DNA from: Psychrobacter maritimus
Lineage (GTDB): Bacteria; Pseudomonadota; Gammaproteobacteria; Pseudomonadales; Moraxellaceae
Direction of reading: 5' to 3'
Length of the DNA: 64,000 nucleotides
Assembly: GCF_904846345.1 (NCBI RefSeq)
Contig: NZ_CAJHAJ010000002.1
Span: forward strand, 1 to 64,000
Under the pieces are notes generated by a model. That model made no database searches. It saw nothing but the letters and a program-made list of their open reading frames with translations, and had not been told where the DNA came from. The translations under genes and the position numbers were made by a program. Positions 27,218 through 36,141 of this stretch are shown one piece after another (position 1 is the stretch's first letter; every line of letters begins with the position of its first letter).

Positions 27218-28486
27218 ATGACATCATCTATCGCCAATCAAGAAGACTTTAATCAACAAGCCTCTAAACTTGTTCCGCCGCACGGTAGCAAGGATCTTAA
27301 GCCATTACTATTAAAAGGTGACGCGCGCAAGCAAGCATTGAAACTTGCCAGCAGCTTGCCGACTATTACTTTGAGCTCACGTGAGCGTGGCGATTTGATT
27401 ATGCTCGGTATTGGCGGTTTTACGCCGCTAAATGGTTTTATGAATCAGGCGGATTGGCAAGGGGTGGTTGATGATATGCGCTTGCAAAGTGGCGACAATG
27501 CTGGCTTGTTTTGGCCGATTCCCATCACGTTATCAGCGCCTAAAGCGACTGCCGATAACCTAAACCAAGGTGATAAAGTCGCATTGGTGGCGAAAGATGG
27601 CGAAATCATGGGCATCTTAACGGTAGAAGAGACTTATATCATCGATAAAGCCCATGAGTGTCAGCAAGTCTTTACCACCACAGATTCTGAGCATCCGGGT
27701 GTACAGCAAGTACTCAACCAAGGTGAGGTTAATATCGCAGGTAGTGTTGAGGTGTTGAGCGAGGGCGAATTCCCAACCTTATATCCAGAGATTTATAAAA
27801 CCCCTGCTGAAACGCGTGAAATACTAGATGCCAAAGGCTGGAAAACGGTTGCCGCTTTCCAAACGCGTAATCCAATGCATCGCTCACATGAATATCTAGC
27901 CAAGATTGCTATCGAGATTTGCGATGGGGTATTGATTCATTCATTGCTCGGGGCACTCAAACCGGGTGATATCCCAGCTGAAGTGCGCCAAGAAGCGATT
28001 AAAACCTTGATTGATAATTATTTTAGACAAGACACCGTCATTCAAGCCGGTTATCCGCTCGATATGCGTTATGCCGGACCACGCGAGGCGCTACTACATG
28101 CGGTATTCCGTCAAAACTACGGCTGTAGTCATCTGATTGTTGGTCGTGACCATGCCGGCGTTGGTGATTATTATGGTGCCTTTGATGCGCAGACTATCTT
28201 TGAATATGTCGGTAAAGACGATCTGATTACGCAGCCGTTAAAAATTGGTTGGACGTTTTGGTGCAATGCTTGTAACGCCATGGCTTCTGATAAGACCTGC
28301 CCGCATGAAGCGTCTGAGCATGTCAAAGTATCAGGCACGAAGCTACGTAAAGCGCTATCAGAAGATCTCGATGTGCCAGAGAACTTTAGCCGTCCAGAAG
28401 TGCTAGAGATTTTACGCAATTACTATGCTGGTATCGCAAAAGAGGAACGTGCTGAGGTGAAATTAGTCGGTGCATCTGCGGTTTAA
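27218..28486 (+). CDS. sat: Sulfate adenylyltransferase (ATP sulfurylase), monomeric Sat type
   Basis: A 422-residue ATP sulfurylase forming adenylyl sulfate (APS) from sulfate and ATP. Motifs are the PUA-like N-terminus with [15 protein letters not shown], the nucleotide-binding [15 protein letters not shown] (about residue 213), [35 protein letters not shown], and near the C-terminus a four-Cys/His zinc cluster [17 protein letters not shown]. It is the dissimilatory/plant-like Sat rather than the CysDN heterodimer. No APS kinase domain or cysC gene is attached. An insertion sequence lies 23 bp after its stop codon, separating it from its native terminator. Confidence 0.94.
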   Translation: MTSSIANQEDFNQQASKLVPPHGSKDLKPLLLKGDARKQALKLASSLPTITLSSRERGDLIMLGIGGFTPLNGFMNQADWQGVVDDMRLQSGDNAGLFWPIPITLSAPKATADNLNQGDKVALVAKDGEIMGILTVEETYIIDKAHECQQVFTTTDSEHPGVQQVLNQGEVNIAGSVEVLSEGEFPTLYPEIYKTPAETREILDAKGWKTVAAFQTRNPMHRSHEYLAKIAIEICDGVLIHSLLGALKPGDIPAEVRQEAIKTLIDNYFRQDTVIQAGYPLDMRYAGPREALLHAVFRQNYGCSHLIVGRDHAGVGDYYGAFDAQTIFEYVGKDDLITQPLKIGWTFWCNACNAMASDKTCPHEASEHVKVSGTKLRKALSEDLDVPENFSRPEVLEILRNYYAGIAKEERAEVKLVGASAV

Positions 28487-28509
28487 GTAATATTTTATCG
28501 TCATCAATA

Positions 28510-29420
28510 GACCTCTTGCAAAAGTAGCAGAGGATTTTACAATAACTCATACATTCACAACTGGCTAAGAACCATGCCAAACATAGATAAGCTACTCGAA
28601 CAAAATAACGCAGGCTTCAAACGCTATACAGGTATTTATAAAGCGACCTTTTATGAAATGCTTGAGGCCATGCAGCAGCATGAAACCCAAAAGACCAAAT
28701 CAGGTAGACCAATCGTGCTTAGTCTTGAGGCGCAAATATTACTGGCCCTTACTTATTGGCGTGAATACCGGACGCTGTACCACATCAGTATGGACTTCGG
28801 TATTCATGAGTCTTCTGCTAGCCGTATTATTCGTAAAGTAGAATATGTTCTTATCAATTCAGGCAAGTTTGAATTACCTAAAAAGCTGCCTAGTAGAGTC
28901 GATGACGACATCAATTGGTCAGTCGTCATTGTCGATGCAACCGAACCCCTATTGAGCGTCCAAAAAAAACCAAAGAGACTACTATAGCGGCAAGAAGAAA
29001 CAACACACCTTAAAAGCGCAAGTGATCGTCCACTGGAAAACAGGCTTAATATTAGATGTTCAAACGTCCAAAGGCTCTATTCACGATTTTAAGTTGTATA
29101 AAGATACTTGTCCCGACTGGCTTCCTTGTGACACTAAGCTATTAGGGGATAGTGGCTATCAGGGCATTGCAAAGTTACATGAACAGAGCTTCACCCCCTT
29201 TAAAAAGCCACGTGGGGGTCAATTGTTAGAGCTCTGCAAACAAGCCAATCAGTATCTCGCTAAGTTTCGCATTATGGTTGAACACAAAATAGGCTTAATC
29301 AAACGGTTCAAAATCGTGGCTCATAAATATCGTAACCGTCGTCAGCGCTACGATCTTAGAATGAAGCTATTCGCCAGTATTGTTAATTTCGAGCTTAGCT
29401 TATGACTTTTGCAAGAGGTC
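28510..29420 (+). mobile_element. IS5-family insertion sequence (IS427/IS1031-like), degenerate
   Basis: A 911-bp element bounded by perfect inverted repeats: GACCTCTTGCAAAAGT at the left (28510-28525) and its complement ending at 29420. It is flanked by TA on both sides (28508-28509 and 29421-29422), consistent with a 2-bp TA target duplication. Its transposase gene is frameshifted. It landed between sat and the sat terminator. Confidence 0.9.
28574..29405 (+). pseudogene. IS5-family transposase, interrupted by two frame changes
   Basis: The first ORF (28574-28987) carries the helix-turn-helix part, with LALTYWREYRTLYHISMDFG and ESSASRIIRKVE, and the first catalytic Asp in VIVDATE. The frame then changes twice. 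PIERPKK, a strong family signature, is in the next frame from 28948. NQRDYYSGKKKQHTLKAQVI and the rest, with GDSGYQG and VEHKIGLIKRFK (second Asp and Glu), are in a third frame to 29405. Each change equals the loss of one base, at the CCCC near 28946 and at the A8 run 28962-28969. The A8 run could also serve for -1 slippage as in related elements, but the first change looks like a true deletion. Confidence 0.85.
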
Positions 29421-29433
29421 TAATAAAAGCATT

Positions 29434-29470
29434 AAAAAAGGTGTCAGATTAAACGTCTGACACCTTTTTT
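29434..29470. terminator. Bidirectional terminator (original sat terminator)
   Basis: A perfect 15-bp stem AAAAAAGGTGTCAGA (29434-29448) pairs with TCTGACACCTTTTTT (29456-29470), 7-nt loop. It would have followed sat by about 50 bp before the IS inserted. It also ends the lipoprotein gene on the minus strand. Confidence 0.92.
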
Positions 29471-29497
29471 AATATCTAAAGCCAACCATTCAAGCGG

Positions 29498-30031
29498 TTA
29501 ATGCAGCTCTAAATCTCCCTCAAGCTTCTGATACTCGCCAACGATTGAGCCACCACCCGAACAAAAATAATTCAGGGCGTATTTATCTTGGCTATCAATA
29601 GACAAGGTGTCGTCCTTAAATTGAAAGAATGCCGTACTGTCATTGACCTTACTTTGGAAAATAACACCGTGCGCATCGTCTTGACCCATTAATATCGCCT
29701 TACCATCAAAATGACAGCTTGGTTTTTTCACATCGCTACGCGCCCTTACCTGAATATTAATCTGGTCGCCGTTGTCTGCGTCATCTGCTCGTACCATCAC
29801 CCCAACCCAATCAGAACCTTGTGCGCGCTTGTGATAGCCTTCAGAAGCATAGTCTCCAACGACTGCTTGTACAGCTGGCGTGACGGCAGCGTTCGGTTGC
29901 TTAGTGGTTTGGTTATTTACGCTGGGCGTCATGTTATTACAGCCGCTTAAGGCAAGTAAAGCTGCAGAGGTGGTTAAAATGACGGCAAAAAATCGTGAGT
30001 GGCGAGCATAACGAGGTGGAGACATAATCAT
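29498..30031 (-). CDS. Predicted lipoprotein of unknown function
   Basis: A 177-residue protein with a lipoprotein signal: basic N-terminus, hydrophobic core and lipobox ALSGC with the acylated Cys at about residue 31. The mature part has a Thr/Asn-rich linker and then a probable beta-rich domain beginning VVGDYASEGYHKRAQGSDWV. Two later cysteines (PSCHF and NYFCSGG) may form a disulfide. AAAGG 7 nt before the ATG supports the start. I do not recognise the family. Nothing ties it to the flanking sulfur genes. Confidence 0.7.
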   Translation of the reverse strand: MIMSPPRYARHSRFFAVILTTSAALLALSGCNNMTPSVNNQTTKQPNAAVTPAVQAVVGDYASEGYHKRAQGSDWVGVMVRADDADNGDQINIQVRARSDVKKPSCHFDGKAILMGQDDAHGVIFQSKVNDSTAFFQFKDDTLSIDSQDKYALNYFCSGGGSIVGEYQKLEGDLELH

Positions 30032-30413
30032 TTAAGTACCTTTGATAAGGAAGTTAGTAAAAGGGGTAGAGCTGCCTATTATGAGTGCAACGCCTGATAT
30101 ACAAGAAGCTAAGAGATAATATCGCTTACATAAAGGCTCGTCTAGATAGTAAGCAATACCATAACTTACTCAAAAGTGTCTGCTTATCACTATATCGCAA
30201 AAATACTCAGGAAAAATAAACATTTTAGAATAACTAACAAAATTACTTATGCCAAGTTAATAACTCGATAAGCGCATTTGTCACTAAGCGTTTGCCTCGC
30301 AGGCTGTTAGCATAACGCTCATCATCCATAGAATCGAATCAAAAGGATTATAAACCTTTATAAGGTGGCCAATACTTTAAGAAATGCTTCTATCAACATT
30401 ATCGAGAGCCGCT
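30032..30413. other. Intergenic region upstream of the first sulfate-binding protein
   Basis: About 380 bp without a gene. It contains the motif GCTGTTAGCATA at 30303-30314, with an extended -10 (TGT then TAGCAT, 30308-30313). The same 12-mer stands before the second sulfate-binding gene at 31853-31864. Confidence 0.5.
30303..30314 (+). promoter_or_regulatory. Putative extended -10 promoter of the first sulfate-binding gene
   Basis: GCTGTTAGCATA contains TG-N-TAGCAT. No good -35 is visible, which suits an activator-dependent (CysB-type) promoter. The exact 12-mer recurs before the second sulfate-binding gene. Confidence 0.5.
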
Positions 30414-31595
30414 ATGCAAGCAACGAACCGACGCATTAAAAAAGTATCTAATAAGCTTGAATTGATTAATGCTCAAGCATTTATTGACAATAAAAGCAGG
30501 CAATCAAAGCTTGCCGCTGGTCGTTTTAATTTCAGCTTTAAGTTGGGCGGTGTACTCGCCGTTGCCATGCTAATGACCGGCTGTAATCCTACCGAAGCTA
30601 CCCAAAGCGGCGCGAGCGATAGTACAAATAGTGGGGCAAGTGATAAGCAAAATATCAGCCTACTTAACGTCTCTTACGATGTCTCACGTGATTTTTATAA
30701 AGACTACAACCCGCTATTTACCAGTATCTATCAGGGACAGTACCCTAATAGCAACGTTGATATCCAACAATCGCACGGCGGCGCAAGTAAACAAGCGCTG
30801 TCGGTCGCCAATGGTTTACAAGCGGACGTGGTGACTTTAAACCAAGAAAGCGATATGAATATGCTGGTTGAAAAGGGGTTGGTAAAAGCAGATTGGCGCG
30901 AAGCGTTTCCTGATAATGCCGTTCCTTATAGCACCACCATGATATTACTGGTACGTAGCGGCAACCCAAAAAACATTAAAGACTGGGCAGATTTGGCGCG
31001 TGCGGATATTGACGTGGTAATGCCCAATCCGAAAACCAGCGGTACGGCGCGCTATGCCTTTTTAGGCGCTTATGGCTCAGGATTGCACCAATTTAAAGAA
31101 TCGGTCACTCAACCACAAAAAACCGATGCTTTTATGAAAAAAGTGCTCGCCAATGTCGTGACTTATGACAATGGTGCGCGCGCTGCGACCACCAGCTTTA
31201 CACAACGCGGGCTAGGAGATGTACTCATTACCACTGAAAACGAGGCACATTTGGTCGCCACTCAGCATGCCAAAGGTAAAGTCGACATTGTTTATCCTAG
31301 CTACTCCATCACCATCCATAATCCAGTGGCAATCGTCAGTTCGGTGACTGAGAAAAAAGGCTCAACTACTGCGGCAACTGCTTATCTAAAAACACTGTGG
31401 GATAAACCGGCGCAAGAGCTGATGGCGCAGATGTATTTGCGTCCGAGCAACAAAGAGGTGCTCGCAGCCCATACAGGCACTTTAAAGGATATTCAAACCT
31501 TTGAGCCGGTTGCCGTGTTTGGGGATTGGGACAGTATCATGGAGACGTTCTTTGTCGATGGTGGACGTTTTGATCAACTAGCGCGGGTAAAGTAA
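30414..31595 (+). CDS. sbp: Sulfate ABC transporter substrate-binding lipoprotein (copy 1)
   Basis: Periplasmic sulfate-binding component of the CysTWA importer, Sbp/CysP family. The signature parts are LLNVSYDVSRDFYKDYNPLF, QSHGGASKQALSVANGLQAD, NPKTSGTARYAFLGAYGSG and the late DGGRFDQL. A lipobox MTGC lies at about residue 58, after an unusually long basic N-terminal region. The frame also offers an ATG at 30384. I prefer 30414 because GAGAG lies close upstream, but the true start could be later. It is a close paralogue of the next gene. A Ser/Gly-rich linker after the Cys fits membrane anchoring. Confidence 0.88.
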   Translation: MQATNRRIKKVSNKLELINAQAFIDNKSRQSKLAAGRFNFSFKLGGVLAVAMLMTGCNPTEATQSGASDSTNSGASDKQNISLLNVSYDVSRDFYKDYNPLFTSIYQGQYPNSNVDIQQSHGGASKQALSVANGLQADVVTLNQESDMNMLVEKGLVKADWREAFPDNAVPYSTTMILLVRSGNPKNIKDWADLARADIDVVMPNPKTSGTARYAFLGAYGSGLHQFKESVTQPQKTDAFMKKVLANVVTYDNGARAATTSFTQRGLGDVLITTENEAHLVATQHAKGKVDIVYPSYSITIHNPVAIVSSVTEKKGSTTAATAYLKTLWDKPAQELMAQMYLRPSNKEVLAAHTGTLKDIQTFEPVAVFGDWDSIMETFFVDGGRFDQLARVK

Positions 31596-31899
31596 CGGAC
31601 AGCGCCTAAGCCATTTATTAGCTGCTTTAACCCTTTTAACGCTTTATAAAGCCGTTTATAAGTGGTTAAAGCGCTAAATGACCATAAATAATAATGAATA
31701 AATGTCTTGAAGCCAAAGTGTTAATTTATAAAATTTTTAAGGTTATCTATTGCTTATCGTGTTTAAGTTATTGATAACCTTGTCTTTATAAATACTATAT
31801 TCCGTTTTGGCAATAACATACGCATATTCATCATTAAACATAATAAGCTGGCGCTGTTAGCATACTTGCATTCACTAACCAATCCCTTTTGAGGCAGCC
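31596..31899. other. Intergenic region between the two sulfate-binding genes
   Basis: This 304-bp stretch has no gene. It holds inverted repeats that could end transcription of copy 1 (GCTTTAACC near 31622 with GGTTAAAGC near 31664) and AAGGTTATC with GATAACCTT at about 31739-31780. The promoter-like 12-mer at 31853-31864 lies 36 bp before the next ATG. Confidence 0.5.
31853..31864 (+). promoter_or_regulatory. Putative extended -10 promoter of the second sulfate-binding gene
   Basis: GCTGTTAGCATA is identical to 30303-30314. TAGCAT (31858-31863) with a preceding TG at the extended position would place the start of transcription about 30 nt before the ATG at 31900. Confidence 0.5.
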
Positions 31900-33003
31900 A
31901 TGACATCATATACCACAGGTTATAAATATAAAAACAAAACGCTTAGCGTACTAAGTATCGCCGGTGTGGCGCTTACGTTGGGTATCGCAGGCTGTAGCAA
32001 TAGCGAAAAGACTGAGCCAGCAACCAACGCAGAAGGCACGCCAGCCACTACCGAAGGGCAAGATATTGAGCTATTAAACGTCTCTTACGATGTGGCACGT
32101 GACTTTTATAAAGACTACAACCCATTATTCGTTGAGCACTATAAAGCGGAAAACCCAAACAGTAATATCTTAATCAAGCAATCACATGGTGGCTCAAGTA
32201 AGCAAGCATTATCGGTGGCTAATGGTTTGCAAGCCGATGTGGCGACCATGAACCAAGGCTCTGATATCGAGCTACTTGAGAAAAAAGGCTTGGTTGAGTC
32301 AGATTGGGAAAGCAAGTTTCCAGATAATGCCGTACCTTTTACCAGTACCATCGTATTTTTAGTACGTAAAGACAATCCAAAAGGCATTAACGATTGGCAA
32401 GACTTGACCAAAGAAGGCGTTGAGATTGTCATGGCCAACCCAAAAGTCACGGGTAATGGTCGCTATGCGTTCTTAGGCGCTTATGGTTATGGTTTACATG
32501 CCTTTAATAAAGATGAAACGCAAGCCAAAAACTACGTCAAAGACATGCTGAAAAACGTCAAAGTCTACGAGAATGGCGGACGTGCAGCGACGACGACTTT
32601 CGTTCAGCGCGGTATCGGTGATGTCTTGGTAACTTTTGAAAACGAAGCCAATTTAGCAGCGACCGATTTTGGTTTGGGTAAAGTGGATATCGTTTATCCT
32701 AAATACTCTATTAAGTCTGAAAGCCCAGTCGCTGTCGTGAAGACCGTTACCGATAAAAAAGGCACCACCGATGCGGCAAAAGCTTATCTTGATTACTTAT
32801 GGAGCGAGCCTGCTCAGCAATTGGCAGCCAATTTATATCTGCGCCCAAGCGTGAAAAGTGTCCTTGATAAGAACAGCGATAAATTGCCACCTATCGATAC
32901 TTTCCGTCCAAATGATGCCTTTGGCACATGGGATGAAATCATGAGCACTTACTTTAGCGATGGCGGCGTGTTCGATCAGTTAGCCATTAATGCACCAAAG
33001 TAA
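31900..33003 (+). CDS. sbp: Sulfate ABC transporter substrate-binding lipoprotein (copy 2)
   Basis: A 367-residue paralogue of the preceding gene, with the same landmarks (LLNVSYDVARDFYKDYNPLF, QSHGGSSKQALSVANGLQAD, NPKVTGNGRYAFLGAYGYG). It has a compact signal with lipobox LGIAGC (Cys at about residue 32). GAGG 6 nt before the ATG marks the start. It lies directly upstream of cysT and is probably the main binding protein of the operon. The two copies may differ in affinity or in sulfate versus thiosulfate preference; the sequence does not tell. Confidence 0.92.
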   Translation: MTSYTTGYKYKNKTLSVLSIAGVALTLGIAGCSNSEKTEPATNAEGTPATTEGQDIELLNVSYDVARDFYKDYNPLFVEHYKAENPNSNILIKQSHGGSSKQALSVANGLQADVATMNQGSDIELLEKKGLVESDWESKFPDNAVPFTSTIVFLVRKDNPKGINDWQDLTKEGVEIVMANPKVTGNGRYAFLGAYGYGLHAFNKDETQAKNYVKDMLKNVKVYENGGRAATTTFVQRGIGDVLVTFENEANLAATDFGLGKVDIVYPKYSIKSESPVAVVKTVTDKKGTTDAAKAYLDYLWSEPAQQLAANLYLRPSVKSVLDKNSDKLPPIDTFRPNDAFGTWDEIMSTYFSDGGVFDQLAINAPK

Positions 33004-33102
33004 GCCGCTAGTACGCTGACTGCGTAAACCATTTATAAAGTTTTTATGAGCTTGATATTAAATAGCGTTTAAGCAGTCAGCTTTAGAGTAACGTCCGAGC
33101 AC

Positions 33103-33137
33103 ATAAAGGACATGGCTACCCACGCTGTGTCCTTTAT
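33103..33137 (+). other. Intra-operon hairpin between sulfate-binding gene and cysT
   Basis: A 10-bp perfect stem ATAAAGGACA (33103-33112) pairs with TGTCCTTTAT (33128-33137), without a T-run. Such hairpins often protect the upstream mRNA end, giving more binding protein than permease, or partly attenuate. Confidence 0.6.
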
Positions 33138-33229
33138 CGCTTAAGCAGACCAATAATAAATACATCTGATATCACGTGGTGCTTACGAGCAACAAATAAG
33201 TGCCATCAGTTAGGCAATAGGACATCACT

Positions 33230-34114
33230 ATGAGTGCAACAACTTCTCCTGCCAGCAAACCTGTCAATAAAAAAGGTTGGCTGACACGCTTGCGCCAGCG
33301 CAATGTGCTACCAGGGTTTGGGCTAAGCATGGGCATCACTGTCTTTAGCTTATCATTACTGGTGGTGCTGCCGTTTGCCATGATGGCCTATACCACAACG
33401 CAGATGGGCTGGACGGGTTTTTGGGAGACTATTACTCAGCCGCAAGTCACCGCTGCTATCAAACTCAGTTTATGGATGTCGTTTTTGGCGATGCTCACCA
33501 ACATGGTGTTTGGCACGTTGGTTGCTTGGGTGCTGGTGCGCTACGAGTTTTGGGGTAAATCGCTGATTAATGCGTTGGTTGATTTACCATTTGCACTACC
33601 GACAGCCGTTACGGGTATCTCGCTTGCCACCCTTTATGCGCCTAATGGCTTAATCGGGCAGTGGTTTGCTAAGTTTGATATTCAAGTGGCTTTTACGCCA
33701 TTAGGTATTTGGCTCGCTTTAGTGGTGGTCAGCTTTCCCTTTATCGTCCGTGCTGTGCAACCTGTATTGGCAGAATTGTCTGTTGAATTTGAAGAGGCAG
33801 CGGCGGTATTGGGCGCCAATCGTTTTACGACCTTTCGTAAGGTGATTTTACCTGAGCTATTGCCGGCTTTACTGATGGGCGCTGGCATGATGTTTGCCCG
33901 TGCCACTGGTGAGTATGGCTCGGTGATTTTTATCGCCGGTAATATTCCGATGCAGTCTGAGATTTTGCCACTAATCATTATCAGTAAGCTTGAGCAGTTT
34001 GATGTGCAAGGCGCATCAGCCGTTGCACTCTTTATGCTACTGATCTCATTTGTGATTTTATTGACCATTAATATCGTACAGTGGAAGCTGTCGCGCCGCG
34101 TAGGAGCCCGCTAA
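33230..34114 (+). CDS. cysT: Sulfate ABC transporter permease CysT (CysU)
   Basis: A 294-residue inner-membrane permease with about six transmembrane helices and the BPD_transp EAA loop FEEAAAVLGANRFTTFRKVI-LPELLPAL (about residues 185-212). Early parts LPGFGLSMGITVFSLSLLVV and the FALPTAVTGISLATLYAPNG segment match CysT/CysU. AGGA 7 nt before the ATG supports the start. Its TAA stop overlaps the ATG of cysW by one base, indicating coupled translation of the permease pair. Confidence 0.93.
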   Translation: MSATTSPASKPVNKKGWLTRLRQRNVLPGFGLSMGITVFSLSLLVVLPFAMMAYTTTQMGWTGFWETITQPQVTAAIKLSLWMSFLAMLTNMVFGTLVAWVLVRYEFWGKSLINALVDLPFALPTAVTGISLATLYAPNGLIGQWFAKFDIQVAFTPLGIWLALVVVSFPFIVRAVQPVLAELSVEFEEAAAVLGANRFTTFRKVILPELLPALLMGAGMMFARATGEYGSVIFIAGNIPMQSEILPLIIISKLEQFDVQGASAVALFMLLISFVILLTINIVQWKLSRRVGAR

Positions 34115-35082
34115 TGCAAATCTCTAATAGCTACGACTACCAAAGCAATCCAGCGACTAAAGACACGCCATGGATACGCCGTACCTTTATCACCATCGCG
34201 GTGTTATTTATGGTCATCATGTTGGTCGTGCCACTGTTCGCGGTCTTTTATGAAGCTTTTAAAAATGGTTGGCAGTTGTATATTGCCTCACTGGTCGACC
34301 CTGAAGCCTTACAAGCGATTAAATTAACCTTGATTACCGCGGCGATTGTGTTGCCGATTAATATGGTGATGGGTATTGCGATTGCGTGGCTCGTGACCCG
34401 TTATCAATTTAAAGGTAAGCAGCTGGTGACGACATTGCTTGATTTACCGTTTTCGGTGTCGCCGGTGGTTGCAGGTTTGATGTTTGTGCTGTTGTTCGGG
34501 CTGAATTCTACGATTGGTGGCTGGCTTGAGAGCATGGGATTTCAGGTGATTTATGCCGTACCAGGGATTATTCTAGCGACGTTATTTGTCACCTTTCCGT
34601 TTGTCGCCCGTGAGCTGATACCGCTGATGCAAACCCAAGGCGACTCTGAGGAGCAAGCAGCATTGACGCTAGGCGCGACAGGTTGGCAGACTTTTTGGCA
34701 TGTGACGCTACCGAATATCAAATGGGCGCTGCTGTACGGTTTGATTTTGACCAATGCACGGGCAATGGGCGAGTTTGGTGCGGTGAGCGTGGTCTCCGGT
34801 CATATTCGCGGTGAAACCAACACTATGCCGCTATTGGTTGAGATTGCTTATAACGATTATAACTTTACTGCCGCTTTTGCCTTATCAAGCTTACTTGCTG
34901 CATTGGCGCTGGTGACGCTGCTAATACAACAAGTAATGACCAAACTGCAAGAGCGAAAATTTGCCAAGTCTGAGCGCTTAGCAACTGTGCCTGAGTTGCC
35001 AGTTAGTGCCAATGCTGGTAATGCTAGCAATGCATCAAACCCTAAAGATGCAACCTTGGCAGAAAGTAGCGGTCGTCTATAA
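34114..35082 (+). CDS. cysW: Sulfate ABC transporter permease CysW
   Basis: A 322-residue second permease subunit. It has about six transmembrane helices, LPFSVSPVVAGLMFVLLFG and the EAA loop SEEQAALTLGATGWQTFWHV; MGEFGAVSVVSGHIRGETNT is typical of CysW. The frame is open upstream to 34081, but AGGAG 7 nt before the ATG at 34114 and the TAATG overlap with cysT fix the start. The C-terminal ~45 residues are a polar Ala/Asn/Ser-rich tail not usual in E. coli CysW. Confidence 0.93.
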   Translation: MQISNSYDYQSNPATKDTPWIRRTFITIAVLFMVIMLVVPLFAVFYEAFKNGWQLYIASLVDPEALQAIKLTLITAAIVLPINMVMGIAIAWLVTRYQFKGKQLVTTLLDLPFSVSPVVAGLMFVLLFGLNSTIGGWLESMGFQVIYAVPGIILATLFVTFPFVARELIPLMQTQGDSEEQAALTLGATGWQTFWHVTLPNIKWALLYGLILTNARAMGEFGAVSVVSGHIRGETNTMPLLVEIAYNDYNFTAAFALSSLLAALALVTLLIQQVMTKLQERKFAKSERLATVPELPVSANAGNASNASNPKDATLAESSGRL

Positions 35083-35163
35083 GCGCTATGCTATAAAGCA
35101 GTCGTTAACAAGCCATCTGTCACATGAAGACGTTAAGCCAAAAATATAATAAGAGAACCCATT

Positions 35164-35886
35164 ATGAGCATCGAGATTCGCAACGTTAATAAAAAATTCG
35201 GTAACTTTACCGCCTTAGATGATATCAATATTACTGTACCAACAGGTAAGTTGACCACTTTACTTGGTCCTTCAGGTTGCGGTAAAACCACCTTGCTACG
35301 TATCATTGCTGGTCTTGAGTATGCAGACTCAGGGCAGATATTATTTGATGAGTTAGATGTCACCAATACACCGGTGCAAAAGCGCCATATTGGCTTTATG
35401 TTTCAGCACTATGCGCTATTTCGCCACAAAAACATCGCCGATAATGTCGGTTTTGGCTTAACCTTATTACCAAAAAACGAGCGCCCAAGTAAGGCGGATA
35501 TCAATAAACGCGTTGCAGAATTGCTAGACTTAGTACAGCTGCCGCAAGTTGCCAATGCTTATCCGCATCAGTTATCAGGCGGTCAGCGTCAACGTATTGC
35601 GCTGGCACGAGCGCTTGCTGTTAAGCCAAAATTACTGCTGTTAGATGAGCCGTTTGGGGCACTCGATGCCAAGGTACGTAAAGAGCTGCGCACTTGGCTA
35701 AAGAATATCCACCACGAGCTGGGTATTACCAGCATCATGGTGACGCATGACCAAGAAGAGGCGCGGGCGGTATCTGATGAGATTGTGGTGATGAACCATG
35801 GTCGCGTTGAGCAAGTAGGCACATCAGAGGAGCTGATTCACCAGCCAGCCAACGCCTTTGTGAGTGATTTTTTAGACTTAGTCTAA
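35164..35886 (+). CDS. cysA: Sulfate ABC transporter ATPase CysA, short form
   Basis: ATPase of the sulfate importer: Walker [15 protein letters not shown] (about residues 35-48), Q-loop [20 protein letters not shown], signature [17 protein letters not shown], Walker [13 protein letters not shown] and the switch His in VTHDQEEA. It ends after 240 residues at FVSDFLDLV, right where family members of about 350 residues go on into a TOBE-type C-terminal domain. No continuation is present in other frames before a strong terminator, so the short form is genuine in this sequence. It lies 81 bp after cysW. Confidence 0.93.
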   Translation: MSIEIRNVNKKFGNFTALDDINITVPTGKLTTLLGPSGCGKTTLLRIIAGLEYADSGQILFDELDVTNTPVQKRHIGFMFQHYALFRHKNIADNVGFGLTLLPKNERPSKADINKRVAELLDLVQLPQVANAYPHQLSGGQRQRIALARALAVKPKLLLLDEPFGALDAKVRKELRTWLKNIHHELGITSIMVTHDQEEARAVSDEIVVMNHGRVEQVGTSEELIHQPANAFVSDFLDLV

Positions 35887-35926
35887 TTTAGATCTAAAGG
35901 CGTATTTTAAGACAAAGTTTGAAAAC

Positions 35927-35959
35927 AAAAAAAGACCTATAATTTATAGGTCTTTTTTT
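35927..35959. terminator. Terminator of the sulfate transport operon
   Basis: A perfect stem AAAAAAAGACCTATA (35927-35941) pairs with TATAGGTCTTTTTTT (35945-35959), 3-nt loop. It ends cysA 40 bp after the stop. Confidence 0.92.
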
Positions 35960-36141
35960 ATGCGCTGAAGTATTGATTATAGTGGCTTCACTCTAAAACA
36001 GATACAGTGTGACGGAGATTGATTTTTCGTAGCCTCTGTGATAACAGTAAGCAAGGAAAGTTTAGACCAGTCGCACACAACTATTAACATCGATTTTATT
36101 TTGAACTAACTATATCAATACCTCTTGCTCTTAGTATCAAG

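Noticed and set aside
35887..36141. A possible frameshifted remainder of cysA after its stop
   Set aside because: No frame in this stretch encodes the missing CysA domain, and a strong terminator starts 40 bp after the stop.
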